Assembly: GCA_037481875.1 (NCBI GenBank)
Contig: JBBFKY010000001.1
Location: forward strand, 221,782-285,781
Length of the DNA stretch: 64,000 nucleotides
Direction: 5' to 3'
DNA from: Desulfosoma sp.
Lineage (GTDB): Bacteria; Desulfobacterota; Syntrophobacteria; Syntrophobacterales; DSM-9756
Shown here piece after piece: positions 37,514-46,115 of this stretch; position 1 is the stretch's first letter; the number at the start of each line of letters is the position of its first letter. The translations under genes were made by a program, and so were the position numbers. The notes beneath the pieces are model-generated. The model was not told the DNA's origin, did no database searches, and was given only the letters and a program-made list of their open reading frames with translations.

Positions 37514-37950
37514 CCAGGAAGACGGTGACAGCAGCCATTCTCCAACGTGACGGGTGCGTGCTTTTAGCTCAACGGCCTGCGTCCGACACCCTGGCTTTCC
37601 TGTGGGAATTCCCCGGTGGCACCTTAGAGCCTGGGGAAACGCCTGAAGAGTGCCTATGCCGGGAGATTCTGGAGGAACTGGGCATTGAGGTGGAGGTGCT
37701 CTCGTTTTTTGCCGAAAATCGACACCGGTATGATCATGGAGAAATTCGGCTTATGGCCTACAAGGTTCGCTGGGTTTTGGGTGAAATAAAACCCTCGGTC
37801 CATGCCCAAGTGCGCTGGGTGCCTCTCAAGGATCTTCATCACTATGCAATGGCACCGGCGGATCGCCCCTTTGTGCGTCGACTCCTTGACGAGCAGGCCG
37901 AGCCGAAGAATGGAGGGCATCATGTGTCTGCATCAGAAAAGGGCTTGTGA
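37510..37950 (+). CDS. mutT: Nudix hydrolase, MutT-type
   Basis: 146 residues. The Nudix box GGTLEPGETPEECLCREILEELGIE is complete (G-x5-E-x7-R-E-x2-E-E-x-G-U), starting near residue 36. The N-terminal LLAQRPASDTLAFLWEFPGG resembles MutT. It probably hydrolyses 8-oxo-dGTP, but other Nudix substrates are possible. It overlaps nth by four bases and the next gene by 29 bases, so it sits in an nth-mutT-unknown operon. Confidence 0.88.
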   Translation: MTRKTVTAAILQRDGCVLLAQRPASDTLAFLWEFPGGTLEPGETPEECLCREILEELGIEVEVLSFFAENRHRYDHGEIRLMAYKVRWVLGEIKPSVHAQVRWVPLKDLHHYAMAPADRPFVRRLLDEQAEPKNGGHHVSASEKGL

Positions 37951-38359
37951 GTGCGGTCGGGAAGAGGCCTACATTTTTCATCGGGATAGCATCTTACCCG
38001 AAGAGGTCTTGGTGCATCTTTACTGCCCTCAATGTGCCGCCTTGGCCCGATGGGACATGCGAACCATGGTCCAAGACGGGGGCTGGATTTTGGAATACGA
38101 CATGGAGGCGGCCAGGTTCTATTTAGGAAAGCGTCTGGGTCGAAGCCAGTATTCCCCAGAAGAAATTTTTGACCAGGATTATTGCAGCTGGTACGGTTTG
38201 ACCCCCAAAGATCTGGAAGCAAATGCACGCCTTCATGAGGAACTGGAACCCCTCAAGCGATCGGACCTCAAGGAATATATTCGCCAAGTGACTCGGCGCC
38301 GTCAGGAAGAGGTGCTCTCTCTCAAACGCCAGGGCTGGCGTAAGGCCGCTCGAACCTGA
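37922..38359 (+). CDS. Cysteine-rich protein of unknown function
   Basis: 145 residues. ACECGREEAYIFHRD near the start and YCPQCA near residue 40 form a possible zinc ribbon (CxC ... CxxC). The C-terminal half is charged and helical, with LKEYIRQVTRRRQEEVLSL. The ATG at 37922 has GGAGGGC upstream, and the gene overlaps the mutT end. No family was recognised. Confidence 0.6.
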   Translation: MCLHQKRACECGREEAYIFHRDSILPEEVLVHLYCPQCAALARWDMRTMVQDGGWILEYDMEAARFYLGKRLGRSQYSPEEIFDQDYCSWYGLTPKDLEANARLHEELEPLKRSDLKEYIRQVTRRRQEEVLSLKRQGWRKAART

Positions 38360-38525
38360 CCGCACAGACCTCACAGCCGCTCAAAATCAAGGCGGCGATA
38401 CTCCGTTATGCCTCCCCAAAGGGGCTCAAGTGATGCGCCCCTCGTGCCGAATTTTTCTTCAGAAACATCCAAGGCGACACGCGATAGCCTTGAGCTGAAG
38501 GGTTCGGCAGGAGGAGGTGTTAAAG

Positions 38526-39191
38526 ATGAATCCATATCAGTTAGCCACATGGAAACTGGTACGTGGACCCTATCGGTTTTTTCTGGAACCGCAGGTCAGT
38601 GGCCTTGAAAACATCACCAAAGCCTGTTGCAAGGCAAAGGAGCATAACCAAGGCCTTCTTCTCATTGCGAACCATATCAGCGCGTGGGACCCTTTGTTCA
38701 TCTGTGCCGTGCTCGAACTCCAGGATCTGCGACGCCTAGGTCCCGTGACTTTTCTGGGTAAAAGGGAACTTTTCAACAAGCCGTGGAAACGCTGGCTTAT
38801 GGCGCGTCTAGGGTGTGTCAACATAAGAGAAAGGTCCGTGGTGCGGCAAGTCCTTCAAGGACTTCGACAAGGCCAAGTGTATTTTCTCTTTCCTGAGGGA
38901 TGTGTGTCCTGCAACGGACATATGGGGCAAGACTTAGGGGCTCTGCGCTTTTTTGCCAAATATGTCTCCTTTGTGGTGCTTCCCATTCGTATTCAAGGGA
39001 TCTGGGGAGGATTTCGAAAGGATTGGAAGAACATCGCCGCTGGCCGACGCCGGTTTCAAGTGGCTTTCGGGGATCCTGTTGCGGTGGAAAAAGGCTATTA
39101 TCCTCATCTGGACGCCATGGCCTTGATTCGTGCTGTCACCTTCATCCCGAATCCTGGGGTGACCTTGATGCCCTCTTGCGCGGCTTCTTAG
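38526..39191 (+). CDS. 1-acyl-glycerol-3-phosphate acyltransferase-like protein
   Basis: 221 residues. The acyltransferase motif IANHISAWDPLF (HxxxxD) and FPEG are present, with a Arg-containing FLGKRELFNKPW between them, the PlsC pattern. Members acylate lysophosphatidic acid in the inner membrane. The ATG at 38526 has GGAGGAGG upstream. The C-terminus is slightly shorter than usual. It follows the nth-mutT group after a 166-bp gap. Confidence 0.85.
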   Translation: MNPYQLATWKLVRGPYRFFLEPQVSGLENITKACCKAKEHNQGLLLIANHISAWDPLFICAVLELQDLRRLGPVTFLGKRELFNKPWKRWLMARLGCVNIRERSVVRQVLQGLRQGQVYFLFPEGCVSCNGHMGQDLGALRFFAKYVSFVVLPIRIQGIWGGFRKDWKNIAAGRRRFQVAFGDPVAVEKGYYPHLDAMALIRAVTFIPNPGVTLMPSCAAS

Positions 39192-39254
39192 AAACGACGC
39201 CGGGGATCCAGGAGTCGAAGAGCCGGCCTATAGGCGAAAGAGACATAGGGCGGT

Positions 39255-39548
39255 TCAAGGGGAATGCAAAGGTCTTCCGTGAATGGGTGGTGGCAGGGTT
39301 CCTGTGCGACCGCCTTGCCTTTGGATTTGGGACTCTTCCTTGTCGCGGATCAGTTTGTTGACCACATAATCTACTCCGTAGGCCAAAACAGCCAAACACA
39401 CGAAGGCAATCAAGAATCGGCGCAACAAAATGGCGAAACGAATCTTGGCCCGCAGCCTTTTGGCCCACCCAAATGGAGCCAGCCCAAGTGCAATAACCAC
39501 AAGGGCCAAAGGCAAGAGAATCCTTAAAAAGACCAGCTTTGTGAACAT
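39255..39548 (-). CDS. Small membrane protein
   Basis: 97 residues with two predicted helices (LVFLRILLPLALVVIALGLA, FLIAFVCLAVLAYGVDYVV) and a charged, glutamine-rich tail. No family recognised. The ATG at 39548 follows GAGGTG. It lies in a 480-bp stretch between two plus-strand genes. Confidence 0.55.
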   Translation of the reverse strand: MFTKLVFLRILLPLALVVIALGLAPFGWAKRLRAKIRFAILLRRFLIAFVCLAVLAYGVDYVVNKLIRDKEESQIQRQGGRTGTLPPPIHGRPLHSP

Positions 39549-39672
39549 TAGCACCTCGTGACGCCTTGCCGGGGAAAAACCTTGCGAAAGCCTTCCTCTT
39601 CACCATAACATGCTCGGACAGCAAAAGGCCTGCACCTTTGAACAATAACCGCATGCCACCAAGGGTAAAGTT

Positions 39673-40275
39673 ATGATATTCTCTTTGTCTTGTCGCTGGC
39701 TAGAAGAAAGATACCGTGAACTGGAAACTCTTTACGATAAATTTCAACATACCGCGTCACCCTTTATGGCGCATGCGGCATGTAAGCCTGGGTGTGCGGA
39801 TTGCTGCACCAACGTGGGCGAAATTTTCACCACGACCCTGGAGGCAGTGCGCATTCGGCAGGTCATGGAGACGCTTTCAGTCTTTGAAGCGACCGCCCTT
39901 CGCAGATCGGTTGCGGAAAACAGGGAGCGAAAGAAACATAGCCTTCTTCTGCCCTGCCCGTTTCTTGATCCGGCAAATCTGTGCCGTATTTATGTCGTTC
40001 GTCCATTCAGCTGCCGGCGCCTATATTCCGTTCGTCCATGTGGGGACAAGGGGCCTGTGGTGCACAGGGAATTCTGGATGTTGGCCGAAGAATTTACCCG
40101 AGCCCTTCAGGCGCTGGATCCTTTAGGATATTCTGGCCATATCACTTATGTTCTCGGACTTCTTGATGACCCTCTCTTCAGCGAAAGCTACATGGCCCAG
40201 AGACCGTGCCCAAAGGCTCTGGAAAGCGTTTTTCGCGACTACAACCTGGTGGGGCATGCACAAAGGGGGACCTAA
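39673..40275 (+). CDS. YkgJ-type cysteine-cluster protein
   Basis: 200 residues. CKPGCADCC near residue 37 is the CxxxCxxCC motif of the YkgJ family, followed by CPFLDPANLCRIYVVRPFSCR, which continues its Cys set. Such proteins bind metal or an Fe-S cluster; function unknown. The ATG follows AAGGG. A 73-codon gene follows directly. Confidence 0.82.
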   Translation: MIFSLSCRWLEERYRELETLYDKFQHTASPFMAHAACKPGCADCCTNVGEIFTTTLEAVRIRQVMETLSVFEATALRRSVAENRERKKHSLLLPCPFLDPANLCRIYVVRPFSCRRLYSVRPCGDKGPVVHREFWMLAEEFTRALQALDPLGYSGHITYVLGLLDDPLFSESYMAQRPCPKALESVFRDYNLVGHAQRGT

Positions 40276-40277
40276 GC

Positions 40278-40499
40278 ATGGCATGGCAAGCTATTGTCTT
40301 TTGGAAGAGTTTTGGCACCGGGCCTTTGGGTTGGCATTGGAGGCTCACCAATGTGGATCTGGGGCTGGAAGAAGATGGTCCGGCGGATTCCGTGGAACAA
40401 GCTCTGGCGGCCGTTCGGTCGGCGCTTCGTCGTCACGGTGTGGATCCCAAAGCTGTTGCCGTAGAGGTGTGGGACGAAGGTGTTTGGGAAAAGTGCTGA
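40278..40499 (+). CDS. Small hypothetical protein
   Basis: 73 residues, with a Trp-rich N-terminus (MAWQAIVFWKSFGTGPLGWH), then an acidic helix with VEQALAAVRSALRRHGVDP. The ATG has AAAGGGGGA upstream and lies two bases after the previous stop. No family was recognised. Confidence 0.5.
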   Translation: MAWQAIVFWKSFGTGPLGWHWRLTNVDLGLEEDGPADSVEQALAAVRSALRRHGVDPKAVAVEVWDEGVWEKC

Positions 40500-40531
40500 C
40501 CCGCGGTTAAGAATCTTGAGTTCAAAAGACC

Positions 40532-41260
40532 ATGAGTTTCTACATCTATTTGACCACGGCTCAGACCATCGTTTTGGCCGCAGACAATAGAAAACAGGTG
40601 TGGACCGTCAGAGCCGGCCTGGAAGGGTCCCCTCGAATGGAAGGACTCACGTCATGGAATGCCCGAAAAATCCATGCGGTGGGTTTTGGTTGGTGGATGA
40701 CCGGCACTGGGTTGTCCCCTTTTCTTGCGAAAGTTCGAAACCACGCGCGGAACCTTTTGGAAGAAAAGGCTCGTGAAGATAGGTCTTCCTTGGAAGTCAC
40801 CAAGATTCTGACTGTCGAAAGCGGGTCTCTGCAAAGGCTGTTTGAGGAAACCGTCTTTGAGTTGACGCAGAAGATGCGGGGCGGCGTGGAGAAACCCGAA
40901 ATGCTTGAAAACCTGCAAGAGATCGTTTTTGCGGGCTTTGATGAAGCGGCTAAGCCTGTGGTTCTGCGGGCTCGAAGTGTTGAGACCTTTTCCTTTGAAG
41001 TTCAAACCGGTGCCGGTATCTTGGGGTTTACCGGGGAAATGGGTGTTTGGCAAGAGACGGTTATCCAAGCGATTCATGGTTTCCTGGCCGATGTGCTTCG
41101 TGACCTGTTGTCTCGACCTGCAACGGAGGTGGGGCATCGGGCATGGAATCTTGTGCCCTCTCTTTTTCAGCGCATGGCCCGCTCTTTTCCTGAAAAGCTT
41201 TCAGCATGCGGTGATCTTGTCTTAATCGTGCCCTCAGGGCACCAGTGGTTTTTGTTCTGA
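40532..41260 (+). CDS. Hypothetical protein with a possible Ntn-hydrolase-like start
   Basis: 242 residues, soluble. The first 55 residues (TTAQTIVLAADNRK... ARKIHAVGFGWWMTG) loosely resemble the LAaDsR and KIh segments of proteasome-type proteins, but no N-terminal catalytic Thr is at a likely cleavage site. The remainder, helix-strand alternating, has no recognised motif. The ATG at 40532 has little Shine-Dalgarno. Same strand as the two previous genes. Confidence 0.6.
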   Translation: MSFYIYLTTAQTIVLAADNRKQVWTVRAGLEGSPRMEGLTSWNARKIHAVGFGWWMTGTGLSPFLAKVRNHARNLLEEKAREDRSSLEVTKILTVESGSLQRLFEETVFELTQKMRGGVEKPEMLENLQEIVFAGFDEAAKPVVLRARSVETFSFEVQTGAGILGFTGEMGVWQETVIQAIHGFLADVLRDLLSRPATEVGHRAWNLVPSLFQRMARSFPEKLSACGDLVLIVPSGHQWFLF

Positions 41261-41329
41261 TCCGGCCGGCGTTCCAGGCCGCCGTCAAATCCCTCGGCAA
41301 AGAACAGATGATTGAAAGGGCGGGAATTT

Positions 41330-41360
41330 TGGGGCGGGCACGTCGGTCCGCCCGATCCCC
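41330..41360. repeat. Degenerate copy of the REP-like repeat
   Basis: GGGCGG (41331-41336) pairs with CCGCCC (41348-41353), with GGGG...CCCC outside them. It looks like a worn copy of the GTAGGGGCGGAC repeat, located in the gap between convergent genes at 41261-41368. Confidence 0.5.
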
Positions 41361-41368
41361 AACATTTC

Positions 41369-42232
41369 TTATTGGAGGTTCAAAAAACCATGCGCATCTT
41401 CCATGGCTTCGACAATCTTGAGTAGATAGGCATCCAGGCGTTCCTGAGTGATTCCCAGCTTTTGAAAAATTTCATCGGCGTCCGGCTGAAGGAAATCCCC
41501 GGCACTTACGCCGATCCCTAGGCTGTGCACGGTGCGATTGGCGGCGTAGAGAATAGCGGCTACATCCTGGTGGTGCTTAGCTTCCAAAGGGTTATGATGG
41601 AACCGAATGCCCACTTGCACCTCCGGAGGGAAATTCCACCGGTGGGCGATGAGGGCGCCGAGATCCTGATGATTGATCCCGATGACCTCGCGTTCCGCTT
41701 CCAGGAACGGGATCTGGCGCTCCTTGACCAAAAGATACATCGTGTCAAAGTAATCGGGAACCTGTCGGTCCAACACCGTCTTGCCGATATCATGAAGCAG
41801 CCCTGCCGTGTAAATGGTGAGGACACGTTGGCGCTGCAAGTCTTCGGCAATGATCTGGGAAAGAAGAGCCGTCGCCACGGAATGGGCCCACAGTTCCCCT
41901 TCTCGAAGGTCGTAGGCCCGCAACTGTCCTCGAAAATAATGAGCGGAACAGGCCATGAGGATGATTTCTACGAGCTGGCGCTGTCCCAAAAAGATAATCG
42001 CGTCGCGCAGGGAGCGAATCTTGTAACGGCGCGCGTAGAAGGGGGATCGAGCGATGGAAAGCACGCGGGCCGTAATAGCCTGATCATATCGAATCACGGC
42101 TTCAATCTCGGCGATGGGCGCCATGGAGCGCAATAAAGGAATGACACGGGTGACCACCTTGGGAAACGGCGGCAGCCGGTCCACAGCCCTGAGGATTTCA
42201 TCAAGTGCGGGCTTGGTGACGATGGTGGCCAT
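41369..42232 (-). CDS. HDOD-domain protein
   Basis: 287 residues. The HDOD start LPPFPKVVTRVIPLLRSM is near residue 20 and an HD motif with metal-type residues (AGLLHDIGK) near 150. The family takes part in signalling, often as regulatory partner of two-component or cyclic-di-GMP systems. No receiver or GGDEF is attached. The upstream gene starts 44 bp away on the same strand. Confidence 0.88.
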   Translation of the reverse strand: MATIVTKPALDEILRAVDRLPPFPKVVTRVIPLLRSMAPIAEIEAVIRYDQAITARVLSIARSPFYARRYKIRSLRDAIIFLGQRQLVEIILMACSAHYFRGQLRAYDLREGELWAHSVATALLSQIIAEDLQRQRVLTIYTAGLLHDIGKTVLDRQVPDYFDTMYLLVKERQIPFLEAEREVIGINHQDLGALIAHRWNFPPEVQVGIRFHHNPLEAKHHQDVAAILYAANRTVHSLGIGVSAGDFLQPDADEIFQKLGITQERLDAYLLKIVEAMEDAHGFLNLQ

Positions 42233-42276
42233 AGTCCGTGTCGGGCTCCTTGGTTCTATTTCGTTAAGTGAGACAC

Positions 42277-42804
42277 TTAAAGGGGTGGAAGCAAACGAAA
42301 CTCTCGCCCATAACGAACGAGATCCATTTTTTCCAATTGTTCCAAGACTTGGCGTATTTCTGCAGGGTCGTCCGCCAGGTCGCGAGCTTTCTGCAGCAAA
42401 TGAATGGCTGCTTGCAAGTAAATTCCTGCCTTGGTGCGACGTACTTCGTGATCGGCTCCGATCCAGATGGTGAAGGACTTCTCGTCCTGTTCCACAGTGA
42501 AGCTGCCCACACCTTTGGCGAAACGGCCCAAGGCCTGCAGAACGCCGACCACTTTCTTGTGGGTCTGCGCATCAAGGACGCCTTCCATGTCGATACGGAA
42601 TTTTCCCGTGTGCGGATCAAAATCCACCACGGGAGCCCCCTCCGATTCATCGAGGGAACGTGCCGTTTCTTTCAGGAACCGAAGGGGCGGGCCCAGCTCC
42701 TTGTCCCTGGATGGATCCAAGATCACGGAACCGTAATACGATGCGTAAACCTCCATCTGTCGCTTCTCCCCCGTAATGTCTTCGGCTGTTTTTTTAAAAA
42801 GCAT
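42277..42804 (-). CDS. Hypothetical protein
   Basis: 175 residues, soluble and mixed alpha/beta. Visible stretches are VYASYYGSVILDP near the N-terminus, FDPHTGKFRIDMEGV, and a C-terminal helical region with LEKMDLVRYGREFRL. No family recognised. It is the first gene of a two-gene unit with the HDOD gene, suggesting a linked role. Confidence 0.6.
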   Translation of the reverse strand: MLFKKTAEDITGEKRQMEVYASYYGSVILDPSRDKELGPPLRFLKETARSLDESEGAPVVDFDPHTGKFRIDMEGVLDAQTHKKVVGVLQALGRFAKGVGSFTVEQDEKSFTIWIGADHEVRRTKAGIYLQAAIHLLQKARDLADDPAEIRQVLEQLEKMDLVRYGREFRLLPPL

Positions 42805-42929
42805 AAATTTTTTTCAGCCCATGAGGCTGGTTTCCCCTTTTCGGCCCCGTCGTTGTTCTTAAGTTTACGGTACAGCTTTCTATGGACGGATTCCGAACTC
42901 ATCGCAATCTTTTTTGGAGAGGATTTGCC

Positions 42930-43292
42930 ATGATGACCGAAAACGATCTGAAGACTCGCAAGGACCTTTTGGATAAGATCGATTGGGACATGACTCCGGA
43001 GCGGGCCATAGAGACTTACCTGGAATGGGGGACGGGGTGGTCCCGCAAGGGGCAGTCGGCCACGGTTCCCGGCCAGGAATCGTTCTATTTCGTCGTGTAT
43101 GCGTGGGAAGAACCTGCCCAGGTGACCCTGGTGCGCAGGGATTCCCAAGGCATGGAGGAATTGGCCAAGATTTCGGTGCCGTCGTCCATGGTGCAGGAAA
43201 TCGTCAACCGAGAAGGACGCAAGCCCGGTGTAGGGGTGTATGCCTTAAGTGAAGAGTTGAAACAATGGCTCAAGACACAACTGGGGCTGTAA
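42930..43292 (+). CDS. Conserved hypothetical protein of sulfate reducers
   Basis: 120 residues with the N-terminal motif KIDWDMTPERAIETYLEWG, followed by FYFVVYAWEEPAQVTLVRRD. It resembles a small family I recall from Desulfovibrio as DVU0772-like; this is memory, not verified. The ATG at 42930 follows GGAGAGG. Convergent with the aldo/keto reductase gene, whose stop lies 17 bp away. Confidence 0.6.
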   Translation: MMTENDLKTRKDLLDKIDWDMTPERAIETYLEWGTGWSRKGQSATVPGQESFYFVVYAWEEPAQVTLVRRDSQGMEELAKISVPSSMVQEIVNREGRKPGVGVYALSEELKQWLKTQLGL

Positions 43293-43308
43293 CGTCTGCA
43301 CGGCGGCT

Positions 43309-44172
43309 TCATAAAGAACCTCGATAGTAGGCAAGTCTTTTTGCGTAGGGGCGAAAGATACGAAGCACGGCATTCTGTTCCTGCTGATCCATGGGTTCAA
43401 AGGGTCGAATGCATGACGCCAAAGTACGCACATGATGGGGATTGTGACAGCCCACGATGACCATGGTCACAGGTTGCGACAGGGCAAAACGAATCAGGGT
43501 TTCGGCGGTGATACCGTCCTGGGGTGCCAGGTATTGACCCCCTCCCAAAACTTTCATGCCGATGACGGCCACGCCTTTTTCCATAGCCACATCGACTGTT
43601 TTGTCCAAAAAACCGCCTAGAATGGCCTCGACGGGATTTACGGGAAGAAGAACCGCATCCAGAGACCATCGGGACACGGCTTCCGTAAGCACCTTGGGAT
43701 CGTGATGACCGGTGACTCCGATATGGTTGGTCAATCCTGAAGCTTTAGCTTCAAGAAAGGCATGCAAGGCTCCACCAGGCCTTTCCAACGTTTCAAGCTC
43801 CTCCATGGTACGGACATCGTGGATCTGCCAAAGGTCGAGCCGAGAAATGCCCATACGCTGAAACGTGCGTTCCAAGTCCCGAAGTGCCCCGTCTCGAGTG
43901 CGCTGTGCGGACTTGCTCGCCTGAAAAACCCCATCGCGAAGCTTCAAATCCCCTTTCCACACCGCACCGTAGTATTCTTCACTGTCTGCATAGGCCGGAG
44001 CACTATCGAAGTAGAGCAGACCTTGGTCCAGAGCGGTTTCAATGACCGCTCGCGCTGCACTCAGCTGAGATCGCGTGCGCAATATTCCTTCGCCTCCCAG
44101 ACCCACCCGGGTTACCAGTCGACCCGTACGGCCAAAAACCACCTGATCCAAAGGGTTTACCGGTGTGTCCAT
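43309..44172 (-). CDS. Aldo/keto reductase
   Basis: 287 residues of the AKR TIM-barrel. GRTGRLVTRVGLGG near the start, FDSAPAYADSEEYYG with the catalytic Asp/Tyr region, and LWQIHDV with the catalytic His are visible. Members reduce carbonyls with NAD(P)H. The ATG at 44172 has AAAAGGAC upstream. The substrate is unknown. A strong terminator-like stem lies upstream, between this gene and 44516. Confidence 0.88.
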   Translation of the reverse strand: MDTPVNPLDQVVFGRTGRLVTRVGLGGEGILRTRSQLSAARAVIETALDQGLLYFDSAPAYADSEEYYGAVWKGDLKLRDGVFQASKSAQRTRDGALRDLERTFQRMGISRLDLWQIHDVRTMEELETLERPGGALHAFLEAKASGLTNHIGVTGHHDPKVLTEAVSRWSLDAVLLPVNPVEAILGGFLDKTVDVAMEKGVAVIGMKVLGGGQYLAPQDGITAETLIRFALSQPVTMVIVGCHNPHHVRTLASCIRPFEPMDQQEQNAVLRIFRPYAKRLAYYRGSL

Positions 44173-44230
44173 GGCTTTGTCCTTTTCAGAACCCCCATCC
44201 CGTGGTTTGGTAAAGCGTCCTCGGCAACAA

Positions 44231-44270
44231 AAAAAGACCAGACGGCGGGGCTGTACCGTCTGGCCTTTTT
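44231..44270. terminator. Bidirectional rho-independent terminator
   Basis: CCAGACGG (44238-44245) and CCGTCTGG (44256-44263) form a perfect 8-bp stem with a ten-base loop. AAAAAA lies before and TTTTTT after it, so it can stop transcription in either direction. For the minus strand it would end the unit starting at 44959. Confidence 0.8.
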
Positions 44271-44515
44271 TCGAGGAGGAAAGAGTTGGTTTCTTTCGCT
44301 CTGTATGCAGGAGCAAGGGGTGTGCCAAATGAGAAACCTTCGAGGCCAATCCGCTTCTGAAGCGCCATGGCGGCCCGTTTCCTTCTTTCTAGAAATTGCA
44401 AGCGGCCTAAGAATCGCGCCACAATCACGACAGATCGGCCATAAACACGCCATTATGGCTGGATTCCACGGGGGCATGGCTTGAGGAAGGTGCGTGGGTG
44501 TGGGCTCTAGATTGT

Positions 44516-44959
44516 TTAGCGGCGCCATAGGCGGTGCCACCATGGTTTTTTGAGCTGGGCCAATTCAGCTTCCAGCTGCCCGATGCGATATTCCTTTTCC
44601 AAAAGGAGAGCGTTTTTTTCATAGGCTTCGGTTCGATAGAAGTCAAGGAGTTGACTTTGGTAGCGGAGTCGGCCCAGTTCTTCCAGCAGGGCTTCGTAAT
44701 GGCTTACGGGAATGGAGACGGTATTTTCTTGAACGCCGGGCGCAGGCGTTGTGGCTTTGTCTTCCACGAAGGAAACAGCCCCGGGGTGGCTTCTGCGTTT
44801 TTTTTCTTCAAGAAGCGCTTTGACTTCGTGGGAGGGAATAAAGACTCTTTTGCCTTGGCGAATAGCTTCCATTTTGCCTGTCCGTTCCAGGTATTCTTCC
44901 AGGGTTTCCGGGGAAACACCGAGGGCCTGGGCTGCGGTGCGGACGGTCATGCGTGCCAT
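44516..44959 (-). CDS. HTH protein with C-terminal coiled coil
   Basis: 147 residues. The N-terminus TVRTAAQALGVSPETLEEYLERTGKMEAIRQGKRVFI is an excisionase/MerR-like helix-turn-helix. A long charged helix rich in Leu, Glu and Gln follows from about 90 (LRYQSQLLDFYR...LAQLKKPW). It may be a DNA-binding adaptor. The ATG at 44959 has AGGAGGG upstream. Divergent from 45113. Confidence 0.7.
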   Translation of the reverse strand: MARMTVRTAAQALGVSPETLEEYLERTGKMEAIRQGKRVFIPSHEVKALLEEKKRRSHPGAVSFVEDKATTPAPGVQENTVSIPVSHYEALLEELGRLRYQSQLLDFYRTEAYEKNALLLEKEYRIGQLEAELAQLKKPWWHRLWRR

Positions 44960-45112
44960 GGGATTCCCTCCTGATCGACACAATGGCTCAGCTTGGTCTT
45001 CTGTATCATAAAAGCCGAGCATTCCCAAGATCTTGTTTGCCATTGAAAAGGCCTTGTGTTCTATTGACGTCGGGAAAGGATCGAGGCGATTCAAGGGAAA
45101 GGACGTGCAGAG

Positions 45113-46030
45113 ATGAGCCGTTTCGTGGAACGATTCCAGAAGGCTTTGGATGTCAGAATTTCTTCTTGCTATGAAGCCTTGCTGACGCACCACGATGAGC
45201 ATCTGTCTCCGGATCCCTTGTCCGAACCGGGCTGGATTCCGGGGATCGGCAATGCGGACTTTGCCGTGGGAACCACTCAGACGTTTCGAAGCATGTTTCC
45301 TGATTTTCCTAAGAACTGGCTCATTATCGGCATGGAAGGTAAGCGGACCCTTGAAAAGATCGCTGAAGACATTGACGTTTACGTGGCTTTGGACATGAGG
45401 GATGACAATGTGCACTTGGTGGATTCCTTGGGAAAATCCTGGAAGACAGTAGGGCATTTTCGAGACTGGTTGGCCCATAAACTGGCCCGCGCTTTATGGG
45501 AACGGACCCATGACATCCATCTCTTTGTCATCGGGGACAAGACGGAAGCTACCATTCAGAGATTGCGTGAGGAGTTGGTGCATTGGCATCGAAAAGGAGC
45601 TGTGCATTTAGAAGGAATGCTTATTCTTTATCGGGAACAGCAGGGAAGGCTGACCCTTAAGCCCGTGCAACACGTGGATATCAAGGAAACGGCCGTGGGA
45701 GGCATTGCCGGCCTTCTGGTGGGATCCCTTCTTATGCATCCCCTACTCGGTGCCGCCTTGGGGACCCTCACAGGCGCCGCCGCCGGAAGCTCAAAGTTTA
45801 GTTTGTCCCATGTAGGTCTCGATGACGAATTCATCAAACAGCTTGCCTGTGCGGTGCTTCCGGGAATGTGGGCTTTGGTGGTGGTCGTGCGCCAGGCTAA
45901 GATTCGAGAGATGCTGGAAACATTAAAAAAAGTCGGCGGGACGGTGCTGGTGACTTCTTTAAGTAAAAGAGGTGAAGAACGCCTTCGAGCCGCTTTGGCT
46001 GCATCCTTCTCTAACGGTTCTTCCTTGTAA
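45113..46030 (+). CDS. Protein with DUF1269 (glycine-zipper) C-terminus
   Basis: 305 residues. The N-terminal ~175 residues are soluble and unrecognised. The C-terminal third contains GGIAGLLVGSLL and GAALGTLTGAAAGSS, a glycine-zipper pair, then GLDDEFIKQLACAVLPGMWALVVVV, the DUF1269 pattern of predicted membrane-associated proteins. The ATG at 45113 has AAAGGAC upstream. No partner can be named. Confidence 0.72.
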   Translation: MSRFVERFQKALDVRISSCYEALLTHHDEHLSPDPLSEPGWIPGIGNADFAVGTTQTFRSMFPDFPKNWLIIGMEGKRTLEKIAEDIDVYVALDMRDDNVHLVDSLGKSWKTVGHFRDWLAHKLARALWERTHDIHLFVIGDKTEATIQRLREELVHWHRKGAVHLEGMLILYREQQGRLTLKPVQHVDIKETAVGGIAGLLVGSLLMHPLLGAALGTLTGAAAGSSKFSLSHVGLDDEFIKQLACAVLPGMWALVVVVRQAKIREMLETLKKVGGTVLVTSLSKRGEERLRAALAASFSNGSSL

Positions 46031-46115
46031 AGAGTCCGCGGCCTCCGCAGGCTTTACAAGCGTACCTACGTCTTTCCTTCGTCTGTGGCGGGAACGGGTC
46101 ACTGTCCCGTTAAGA

